From the NCBI GenBank assembly GCA_964540725.1, contig CAZINU010000011.1, positions 1 to 26,584 of the forward strand: a stretch of 26,584 nt of DNA, given 5' to 3'. This document shows positions 16,649 to 23,508 of the stretch, in pieces (the stretch's first letter is position 1; each line of letters starts with the position of its first letter). The notes below the pieces were generated by a model, which was not told the DNA's origin, did not search any database, and worked only from the letters and a program-made list of their open reading frames with translations. A program made the translations under genes and the position numbers. Origin of the DNA: JANJWP01 sp964540725. GTDB taxonomy: Bacteria > Patescibacteriota > Gracilibacteria > BD1-5 > UBA2023.

Positions 16649-16823
16649 ATCGGGAGGGACTCGAAGCCGCCGCGACCCCGCCGATCCGCGAAGCGGGCGG
16701 CGGGTTGCGAGTGCCTTGAATGGCACTCGCCGTCGCAAGTGGTTCCGAGGAACGAGCGTCCGGAGCCGGCCGCAGGACGGCCCGGCGCGACATTCCGAGG
16801 AAAGAGTCCCTCCCAATCCACCA
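16649..16823 (+). ncRNA. Candidate structured RNA with tRNA-Lys-derived ends and CCA
   Basis: A long-range 11-bp stem (GGGAGGGACTC 16652-16662 with GAGTCCCTCCC 16804-16814) encloses several hairpins. P2 is at 16677-16704 (12 pairs, one bulged A, GAA loop). P3 is at 16707-16730 (9 perfect pairs, TTGAAT loop). A P4 domain is closed by GTCGC/GCGAC (16732-16736, 16787-16791) and contains a GTTC-CGAG-GAAC hairpin and a GTCC/GGAC pair. The 3' end reads ...CCCAATCCACCA, like tRNA-Lys. The left arm is the exact reverse complement of tRNA-Lys 14166-14182. TTCCGAGGAA occurs twice (16743, 16793). No promoter is evident. It could instead be a palindromic repeat made of two inverted tRNA fragments. Function unknown. 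Confidence 0.45.
16804..16823 (+). repeat. tRNA-Lys 3' end, right copy of the putative attachment repeat
   Basis: It matches 14168-14187 at 19 of 20 positions, including the encoded CCA. It marks the right edge of the accessory island. Confidence 0.6.
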
Positions 16824-16838
16824 TCAAGTTTCATTTGT

Positions 16839-16868
16839 AAAGAGTTCCCGCTAAAACGGGAGCTCTTT
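16839..16868. terminator. Bidirectional terminator beside pheS
   Basis: A 12-bp stem with one wobble (16839-16850 with 16857-16868) has a 6-nt loop. It lies 26 nt past the pheS stop on the minus strand and 15 nt past the CCA of the structured element on the plus strand. Confidence 0.75.
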
Positions 16869-16894
16869 ACGTATTGCGAAGCCTCGTTGGAAGA

Positions 16895-18142
16895 TTACCG
16901 CAGTTCGTACCCGAGCCGCTTTCCGATAGCATCCCGGATTTCGAAGTAGGTCCGGTTGATTTCTTCGTTCGTGAGCGTCCGCTCAATCGAGCGGAATACC
17001 ATTTTGAGGCAGAGGGATTGGTTTCCCGGCCCGAATTTCGCGTCGTTTTCGTACAGGTCGATAATCTTTACTTCTTCGACCAAATCTTTCCCGATATCCC
17101 GAATAACGCCCGTAATGGCGAAAAAACTCGATTCGGTTTCCCTAGTAAGCTCAAGCTCGCCGGACTTTTCTTCTTCCTTCAGATCCCTCACGAACCGACT
17201 CTTCGGGACGACCATGGAAATGTCCTTGTACACGGGAGGATAGGAACTTACTTCCTTGTATGCCACGAGCCCTTTCCATTGCTTCGTTATGCGGGAATCT
17301 TCGCTCCAGAAGATTCGGATATCCGGAATGTCTTTCAGCGCCATGGCGAGACGCTCGATTCCGAATCCGAAGGCCCAACCGCCGTATCTTTCCGGATCGA
17401 TGCCGAGTTTCCGGAGGACTTTCGGATGGACGACCCCGGCACCGTTCACTTCCATCCATTTGTCTTTATGGAAGACTTCCGCTTCGAGACTGTCGGTAGT
17501 ATAAGGGAAAGAATCCTCATTGAAACGGTACTCGGCGCCTTCTCCGAAGATCGCCTTGATAGTCCCGGCAAGAACCTCCTTAAGGGTCGATTGGCCAATC
17601 GTTTCCCGATCTTTGGCGACGATCCGGAGGCCGTCGATTTGGTGGAAACATTCGTGATGCGTCTTGTCAAGCTCGTCCACGCGGTACACCTTACCCCACG
17701 AAAGCGCTTTCACTTCGCCTTCCCGTTCGAGCCTCTCCTTTCCTCCGCCGTTTACGAGGTAGTGGTACCACATGACGGACGTGTGGGGTCGCAAAAGGAA
17801 GCTTTGGCGATGATCCTCGGATTTTTCTAGGAAGTAGCTGTCGCTCGGACGGCGTGCCACGTGGTTTTCCGGGAAGTTGAAGAGGTCGAACGTTTCCCAT
17901 TCGGCGACGATTTCCGGAATCGTCGGGTGTTCGAAACCGGCGTAGGCGGGAGATTCCGTCAGCTGGCGGACGATTTCGGCGACCGGATTGTCCGGCGACC
18001 GACTGAGGTCCGGCATGCCTACGACGCGGAGAATTCGCGAATAATAGGCGCGCTCGGTATCGGAAAGTGCTGGACTCCGGAGTTTTTCTTGGACGACCGC
18101 GAGTTTCGCGAGGTCACTTTCGGGAAGGTTCCTTTTCGTCAT
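16895..18142 (-). CDS. pheS: Single-chain (mitochondrial-type) phenylalanyl-tRNA synthetase
   Basis: The 415-residue protein charges tRNA-Phe. The catalytic class II core (about residues 55-310) has RPHTSVMWYHYL in the motif 2 region, KVYRVDELDKTHHECFHQIDGL, and motif 3 GGWAFGFGIERLAM followed by KDIPDIRIF. Unusually, the C-terminus (about 318-415) is an FDX-ACB anticodon-binding domain, normally the end of the beta subunit PheT: SYPPVYKDISMVV, VIRDIGKDLVEEVKIIDLYE, and the diagnostic FRSIERTLTNEEI ending YELR. Core plus FDX-ACB in one ~415-residue chain is the architecture of mitochondrial FARS2, which acts as a monomer. No pheT lies next to it. Bacterial PheS proteins usually have an N-terminal coiled coil and no FDX-ACB. 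It ends in TAA; the leader contains a hairpin overlapping the -10 box. Confidence 0.93.
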   Translation of the reverse strand: MTKRNLPESDLAKLAVVQEKLRSPALSDTERAYYSRILRVVGMPDLSRSPDNPVAEIVRQLTESPAYAGFEHPTIPEIVAEWETFDLFNFPENHVARRPSDSYFLEKSEDHRQSFLLRPHTSVMWYHYLVNGGGKERLEREGEVKALSWGKVYRVDELDKTHHECFHQIDGLRIVAKDRETIGQSTLKEVLAGTIKAIFGEGAEYRFNEDSFPYTTDSLEAEVFHKDKWMEVNGAGVVHPKVLRKLGIDPERYGGWAFGFGIERLAMALKDIPDIRIFWSEDSRITKQWKGLVAYKEVSSYPPVYKDISMVVPKSRFVRDLKEEEKSGELELTRETESSFFAITGVIRDIGKDLVEEVKIIDLYENDAKFGPGNQSLCLKMVFRSIERTLTNEEINRTYFEIRDAIGKRLGYELR

Positions 18143-18157
18143 GGCGAGAATGGTAAG

Positions 18158-18193
18158 GTTATAAAAATCCCCTCCGTTTTCTCGAAGGGGATT
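18158..18193 (-). promoter_or_regulatory. pheS -10 box and overlapping terminator-like hairpin
   Basis: On the minus strand TATAAC (18163-18158) lies 15 nt before the pheS ATG. Directly upstream an 8-bp hairpin AATCCCCT/AGGGGATT (18193-18186 with 18173-18166) runs into TTTTTAT. Either it stops transcription coming from upstream, or it attenuates a longer pheS transcript. No T-box motif is visible here. Confidence 0.4.
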
Positions 18194-18541
18194 CCGGAAA
18201 TTTGAAGGTTACCTGGAAAAACCGCTCTTCGAGAGTGGAGGGGCAAAAAAGAAGAAGGCGGAAGATTTTTTCATGAATTCGATACTTACGGCGTCGGAAG
18301 TATACGCGCGGCATTCGATCGGTCAAATCCGTTCTGCGAAGGCAGTTCCGAGCGCGGTTATCCGGAACGCCGGGCCAATTTCCCCGAAATCCTTCGTCCC
18401 CTACCGGGAATGCGACGGTAACCCGGACGTGTTCATCGTGCGTCCATCGGCTGCTTCGCGGCGTGTTACGGACTGAAAATCCCTTCTTCGTAATTTTGAC
18501 CGAAAAAGTCCGAAGTCGCGCTAGAATCTAGGATCGAAATA
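18194..18541. other. Region without a well-supported gene between pheS and the SD-led gene
   Basis: Small minus-strand hairpins (for example CTCT-CGA-AGAG near 18223-18233 followed by a T-run) and one weak plus-strand ORF (18273-18524, listed separately) are all I see. Minus-strand frames are short even with TGA read as glycine. The palindrome CTAGAATCTAG lies at 18521-18531. Confidence 0.4.
18273..18524 (+). CDS. Doubtful small ORF
   Basis: The ATG at 18273 gives 83 codons to TAG if the TGA at 18474-18476 is glycine. The translation (MNSILTASEVYARHSIGQIRS...) has no recognisable domain and no convincing start signals. It may be a gene fragment or noncoding. Confidence 0.2.
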
Positions 18542-18569
18542 TTGACATAATAGTGATTTTTTTTATAAA
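18542..18569 (+). promoter_or_regulatory. Strong sigma70-type promoter of the SD-led gene
   Basis: A perfect TTGACA at 18542-18547, a 16-bp spacer and TATAAA at 18564-18569. The leader before the ATG at 18617 is about 40 nt. The region is AT-rich. Confidence 0.7.
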
Positions 18570-18616
18570 AACATCGCTCAATCTATTTTTTGAGAAAATC
18601 GTTGACGGAGGAAGAA

Positions 18617-19024
18617 ATGGGCGATACCGATTCTTTTGAATTCAAGGGCGTGAAATACGTTTGTCTCGGGGTGGGCGAAAACGAAGGGGCAGTCGGAAAC
18701 GTCCTGGTTATCGGCAGTAACGGATTAATTTCGGATCACCTGGATATTTTCTGGAACATTCCCGTTTTCAAGTCCTTCATGGAGTTGTTTTCGAAAAATC
18801 TCATGCTCTTGATCGAAAAAGCGCTCGAAGAGCATGAAGCGCATACCAATAAGCCACTTTCGAGCCTGGAGAAGGCGTTGATGATATTGCCCATTGGCGC
18901 TTCGTTCGAGGCACGGGCGTTGTGCGACACGATAAAAACTATCGAATCCGATCAGGAGGCTATCGTCGAGGAGGTAATCAAAGTCCTGAAACGACGTCGG
19001 ATCGTATGGGAAGAGCCCACGTGA
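18617..19024 (+). CDS. Hypothetical protein with Shine-Dalgarno start and a TGA stop
   Basis: The start ATG 18617 is preceded by GGAGG at 18607-18611 (5-nt spacing), unlike the core genes here; the frame also opens from TTG at 18590. The 135-residue product has a beta-rich N-terminus (FEFKGVKYVCLGVGENEGAVGNVLVIGSNGLI) and a helical C-terminus (LIEKALEEHEAHTNKPLSSLEKALMIL, AIVEEVIKVLKRRRIVWEE). I do not recognise it. It is the only called gene ending in TGA. Read as glycine, the frame would run 246 codons further through a terminator and across the MarR gene, which is implausible. It may come from a standard-code donor or have lost its original stop. Confidence 0.6.
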   Translation: MGDTDSFEFKGVKYVCLGVGENEGAVGNVLVIGSNGLISDHLDIFWNIPVFKSFMELFSKNLMLLIEKALEEHEAHTNKPLSSLEKALMILPIGASFEARALCDTIKTIESDQEAIVEEVIKVLKRRRIVWEEPT

Positions 19025-19045
19025 CCTTTTCGTACTTCGGCATTC

Positions 19046-19075
19046 ATACCCCCGGCATTCGCCGGGGGTATTTTA
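19046..19075 (+). terminator. Terminator after the SD-led gene
   Basis: An 11-bp perfect stem (19046-19056 with 19061-19071), ATTC loop, then TTTT. It sits 21 nt after the TGA, supporting a gene end there. Confidence 0.8.
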
Positions 19076-19116
19076 AGGGTGTTAATACGGAGGAAAACCC
19101 CCACATTATCTAAAAT

Positions 19117-19158
19117 TTGCCATAAATTTATTTTCAATATACTTGAGTTATCAACTAA
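19117..19158 (+). promoter_or_regulatory. Promoter and possible operator of the MarR gene
   Basis: TTGCCA (19117-19122) and TATACT (19138-19143) form a promoter with a 15-bp spacer. An imperfect palindrome TTGAGTTATCAACTAA (19143-19158) right after it has AGTT/AACT half-sites and could be a MarR autoregulatory operator; this is inference. Confidence 0.35.
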
Positions 19159-19178
19159 TTTAATAGCCCACTCCTCGC

Positions 19179-19613
19179 ATGCAAAGAATCGCGGAGAATC
19201 TGAATTTCTTTCTGGAGCTCTCAAAAATCCAATCGGTATTGTCCCGAAAATTCGATACGGCTACCGGCGGACTGACCGAGTTTCTCATTCTCGTTTCGCT
19301 TTCGAAGGCGGAAGGGGGAAAACTTCGGAGGACGGATCTCGCGAAAGCCGTAGGACTCACTCCTTCGGGAGTGACGCGGATGCTCCTTCCCATGGAAAAA
19401 ATCGGGCTCGTTTGACGGGAACCGCATCCGACCGACGCGCGCGCCGCGTTCGCGACGATCGCGCCCGGCGGAAGGACGTATCTCGAAGAGCGTATTTCGC
19501 GAGCCGAGAACCTTGCGGACGAGATATTCATCCTCCTTCGCGGATTCGGTTGGAACGGGGGCGATACGGCGCTCGTCGAAAAACTCGGCATGCTTGCCAG
19601 GATCTTGGAATAA
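19179..19613 (+). CDS. MarR-family transcriptional regulator with one UGA (Gly) codon
   Basis: In the standard code this gene stops at TGA 19413-19415. As glycine (residue 79) it continues to TAA 19611-19613, giving 144 residues, the normal MarR length. The winged helix-turn-helix reads TEFLILVSLSKAEGGKLRRTDLAKAVGLTPSGVTRMLLPMEKIGLV-G-REPHPTDAR split over the UGA. The 'GLV-x-R-x-x-x-P-x-D-A-R' wing is the MarR signature and would be cut in half without readthrough. A C-terminal dimerisation helix follows. The family represses or activates neighbouring genes in response to small ligands; the target here is unknown. There is no adjacent transporter gene. Confidence 0.9.
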
Positions 19614-19630
19614 AACGCGCGTTCTCCAAT

Positions 19631-19660
19631 GAAAAACCGGCCTGCGAAGGCCGGTTTTTC
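19631..19660. terminator. Bidirectional terminator between marR and glyS
   Basis: A perfect 12-bp stem (19631-19642 with 19649-19660), loop TGCGAA, with an A-run on the left and a T-run on the right. Confidence 0.9.
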
Positions 19661-19676
19661 AGAGACGGTCGGAAGG

Positions 19677-21080
<1,404 letters not shown>

Positions 21081-21287
21081 AAGAAAAAAGGGTGAGAGGG
21101 TAATGCCGAAAGGCGGTTCCTCTCTCCGGGTACGAAAGAGGCCCGACTCCTTTCGGAAAATCGAGCCTCGGGACTCCGACGGTTCGGAGCGGTTCCACCC
21201 GAGTTCCGGTACGGGGTACCGGCTCTCTCTGCCCTCGCGGTTTTCTTTCGTCGCGACGTGCCAATATCGCCGAAAACCGCTCGTGCG
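21081..21287 (-). ncRNA. T-box riboswitch in the glyS leader
   Basis: On the minus strand the conserved T-box GGGTGGAACCGC lies at 21200-21189. It forms the textbook antiterminator (21203-21167): outer helix CTCGGG/CCCGAG, a bulge starting UGGA, then inner helix CTCCGA/TCGGAG. UGGA pairs with a tRNA ending UCCA, which fits the U73 discriminator typical of bacterial tRNA-Gly. A short stem I candidate is closed by GCGGTTTTC/GAAAACCGC; a GGC (Gly) codon at 21262-21260 is a possible specifier. A competing stem begins within the antiterminator 3' strand (GAGGC...GCCTC, ending at 21138), and a second hairpin with a T6 run (21124-21085) sits just before the ATG. Uncharged tRNA-Gly should stabilise the antiterminator and raise glyS expression. 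Confidence 0.88.
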
Positions 21288-21292
21288 CCCGT

Positions 21293-21319
21293 ATGATAGC
21301 GGAAATTCGCGGAAATCAA
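21293..21319 (-). promoter_or_regulatory. Promoter of the glyS T-box transcript
   Basis: On the minus strand TTGATT (21319-21314) and TATCAT (21298-21293) are separated by 15 bp, placing the transcript start a few bases before stem I of the T-box. Confidence 0.5.
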
Positions 21320-21329
21320 AACGGTTTTC

Positions 21330-21397
21330 GGATTTAAAATATAAACCCCGCGAATAACGCGGGGGAGGGGGTCGGCGTTCCGATCGGAACGCCGACC
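21330..21397 (-). terminator. Terminator hairpins after the cysteine-containing hypothetical gene
   Basis: Reading the minus strand, a perfect 12-bp hairpin (21397-21386 with 21381-21370, loop GATC) is followed by a second, CCCCGCG-TTATT-CGCGGGG (21364-21346), and then TTTATATTTT. Confidence 0.75.
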
Positions 21398-21403
21398 GGA
21401 TTT

Positions 21404-21784
21404 TTAGGCGGCGAACGAACGGAAGAATTCTTCCCGCCTGCAGAGTATCGGACACGTCTCATCTTTGAGGAGATCGGGCGATTTCGTTTCGAATTGCTCC
21501 GGCGGAACGAGAAATACCCCGTAGTCGGGAACGTCTTTCGGGCTTTGCGGATTGCCCGAAATCCGAAGCGAACAAACGCTCCTTCCCGGATGCCCCAATT
21601 CTTTGAATTGAATGGCGAAATCGTGGAATTTCAGAACCGGACCGCCCTTCGTGACGAACGTTCTCGGACACCGGGCGGAATCCGCCCGGCATTTTTCGGA
21701 CTTTCCTCCGCAGAGCGGGACGAATTGTCCGAACGGGGGGAATCCCTCGTGCGTAACCATGACGCACCGTATGATGGCCGGCAT
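21404..21784 (-). CDS. Cysteine-containing hypothetical protein
   Basis: The 126-residue protein begins MPAIIRCVMVTHEGFPPF and contains six cysteines (RC, LCGGKSEKC, RC, VC, CPILCRRE), some in C-x(n)-C pairs that could bind metal or form disulfides. KFHDFAIQFKELGHPG and VPDYGVFLVPPEQFE look like ordinary folded segments. No signal peptide or membrane helix is evident. The ATG at 21784 has a clear Shine-Dalgarno sequence (AAGGAGG, 6-nt spacing) and a TATAAC box on the minus strand at 21806-21801. It ends in TAA. I do not recognise the family. Glycine codons are all GGN. Confidence 0.65.
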   Translation of the reverse strand: MPAIIRCVMVTHEGFPPFGQFVPLCGGKSEKCRADSARCPRTFVTKGGPVLKFHDFAIQFKELGHPGRSVCSLRISGNPQSPKDVPDYGVFLVPPEQFETKSPDLLKDETCPILCRREEFFRSFAA

Positions 21785-21963
21785 GCGGAACCTCCTTTTC
21801 GTTATATGGCTTCGATGGGTATTTGCGAACGTCGCCGAATTTTGGCGATTTCGTCAAGAATACTCTCAAATCTTAAAAATTTCTGAATTTCCGAAAGATT
21901 TTGCATGGAAACGGATTTTTTGCCACGTTTCGGCGAATGGGGTTTACAAGCCGCTCCGGTTAT

Positions 21964-21969
21964 TATAAA
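21964..21969 (+). promoter_or_regulatory. -10 box of the first response regulator gene
   Basis: TATAAA lies 26 nt before the ATG at 21996. No clear -35 is seen. A small hairpin TCGCC/GGCGA (near 21832-21849) lies upstream. Otherwise 21807-21963 is AT-rich without a supportable gene. Confidence 0.35.
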
Positions 21970-21995
21970 CTGGTTCCACGTTAAAATCGGCAAGG

Positions 21996-22661
21996 ATGCA
22001 CATATCGATCATCGACGACGAAAAGATCCTTTCGGAGGCTATTGGAAAAAAGCTCCGGAACCATGGGTATTCCGTGAGCGTCTTCACTTCCTACCGCGAT
22101 TTCATGAGGTTCGGAGCCCCCGAATCGCAGCTCTATATCGTCGACGTCACCCTGGGCGACGGCAGCGGGTTCGACATCGTCCGGTGGCTTCGGCGGCAGT
22201 GCGAATCGAGCACTCCCATCATCATGATTTCCGGACACGGCGACAATCAGAACGTCGTGTACGGTCTCGACATCGGGGCGGACGATTACCTCGTCAAACC
22301 GTTCCAACCCGAAGTGCTGCTCGCCCGAGTTCGGGCCGTACTGCGCCGTCCGGTCGAGTATTCGGCGAAAAAAACGTACCAGTACCGGGATCTCACCTTC
22401 GACGTCGACACCAAGGTCGCCCATATCGCCGACCGGAGGATCCAATTGACCCGCACGGAAGGCTTGCTCCTCGAATGCCTCCTTTCGCGCCGGGGCCGGG
22501 CCGTATCCCGCGAGAGGATCGTCGCGGACGTATGGGGAACGGACCGCTTCGAAGACGTGTCCGACAACGTCGTCAGCGCCACGTTTTCGCACCTTCGAAG
22601 GAAGCTTTGAGGCGATTTTTCGGTCCGGGCCATCTACGGAAGCGGCTACGTACTCGAATAG
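21996..22661 (+). CDS. OmpR/PhoB-type response regulator with one UGA (Gly) codon
   Basis: The 221-residue protein has a receiver domain (1-118) with the acidic pair IIDDE (D7, D8), the phospho-acceptor D50 (YIVDVTL) and K101 (DDYLVKPF). A winged-helix DNA-binding domain follows (LTRTEGLLLECLLSRRGRAVSRERIVADVWG, DNVVSATFSHLRRKL-G-GDFSVRAIYGSGYVLE). TGA at 22608-22610 (residue 205) gives RRKL-G-GDF. Without readthrough the final wing (V-R-A-I-Y-G-S-G-Y), essential in this family, would be lost. It ends in TAG, overlapping the end of the converging regulator by 16 bp. The partner kinase is not certain; the histidine kinase nearby is on the other strand. Confidence 0.93.
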
Positions 22662-23386
22662 TGCCCCACGGTCCCCGTTTCCGCCCGGGAAAAGACGTAT
22701 CCTTCGCCCCGGACGTTCCGGATCCAGCCTTCGATGCCGAACGGACAAAGCGCCCGCTTCAGCCGAAGGACGTTCACCCGCAGGTTCCGATCCGACCGGA
22801 AGGCGGTGTCGCCCCAAATCTTTTCGGCGAGGAAGGACTCCCGAAGGAGTTTTTCCGGATGCGAAAAGAAGACCGAGAGCAGGTATTTTCCGTGCTTGGT
22901 AAGCGGAAGCCGACGCCCGCCGAAGAAGAATTCGTTCGCGTCCAGGTCGAACTCGAGATCGTGGTACCGGTACCGGCGCCCCAGGAAACTGATTTTGGAA
23001 AGGTAGTAATTCTGGAACCAATTCAGTACGCGTATTTCGAGTTCTTTCAATCGCACGGGCTTGATGATGTAGTCGCTCGCCCCGTATTCGAACGCGGTAC
23101 GCAGCCGTTCGACTTCCGAGTAGGCGCTGATGACCACGACGGGGACGTCGACGTTCTTTTCGCGAATCGTCCGGATGACCCGGTATCCTTCCGGCTCGCC
23201 CCCCGGCTCGTCCGACAGCTTCAGATCGGTAAGCACGATGTCGTACGAACCGACGATAGGGGCTTCGTTCACGAATTCCAGAAACGAACGTACGATCCGG
23301 ATGCGGTTGGAAACGACCCGTTCGGCAAAAACTTTCCGAATCCGCTCCGCGAGGAAGGCGTCGTCTTCGACGATGAGGATGTTCAT
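22646..23386 (-). CDS. OmpR/PhoB-type response regulator
   Basis: The ATG at 23386 (MNILIVEDDAFLAERIRKVF) gives 246 residues. Receiver landmarks are E7-D8-D9, the phospho-acceptor D54 (IVLTDLKL) and K109 (DYIIKPV). The winged helix reads LPLTKHGKYLLSVFFSHPEKLLRESFLAEKIWG, then RNLRVNVLRLKRAL and GWIRNVRGEGYVFS. There is no internal TGA. It lies 122 bp downstream of the histidine kinase stop on the same strand, so the two probably form a two-component pair. It ends in TAG, with a 16-bp tail overlap with the other regulator. Confidence 0.93.
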   Translation of the reverse strand: MNILIVEDDAFLAERIRKVFAERVVSNRIRIVRSFLEFVNEAPIVGSYDIVLTDLKLSDEPGGEPEGYRVIRTIREKNVDVPVVVISAYSEVERLRTAFEYGASDYIIKPVRLKELEIRVLNWFQNYYLSKISFLGRRYRYHDLEFDLDANEFFFGGRRLPLTKHGKYLLSVFFSHPEKLLRESFLAEKIWGDTAFRSDRNLRVNVLRLKRALCPFGIEGWIRNVRGEGYVFSRAETGTVGHYSST

Positions 23387-23508
23387 ACGGAAAAAGGCGT
23401 AAAGGGAACTTTCGATTCCTTTTTCGGAACGTCTTCTCCTGGTGGGGCGTCCCGGCCGCCCCGGCGTCCGTCCCACGAATCTTCCGCGGACCGCGGAAGA
23501 TTCGGGCA

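Larger units (their letters stand above)
14168..16823. mobile_element. Accessory island at the 3' end of tRNA-Lys
   Basis: The boundaries are the tRNA-Lys 3' end and its imperfect repeat 2.6 kb downstream. Inside are a small coiled-coil gene, IS3 and IS30 remnants, an AT-rich gene with different codon use, a large palindrome and a structured tRNA-derived element. No tyrosine recombinase gene is present, so the mode of integration is unknown. It may be a decayed element or a hotspot filled by successive insertions. Confidence 0.5.

Noticed and set aside
16649..16823. tmRNA or RNase P RNA
   Set aside because: The element is too short and lacks a tag-peptide frame or the conserved RNase P core motifs; only the CCA end and T-arm-like stem resemble tRNA-type RNAs.
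16585..16949. Small ORFs over the palindrome and structured element (both strands)
   Set aside because: They translate palindromic and hairpin DNA into Arg/Gly/Pro-rich peptides with no domain; typical spurious ORFs near tRNA-like repeats.
18143..18600. T-box riboswitch upstream of pheS
   Set aside because: No GGGTGGNACCGC-like box occurs on the minus strand in this leader.
19160..19591. 143-codon minus-strand open frame across marR
   Set aside because: Antisense to marR, which has a clear family signature on the plus strand once TGA is read as glycine.
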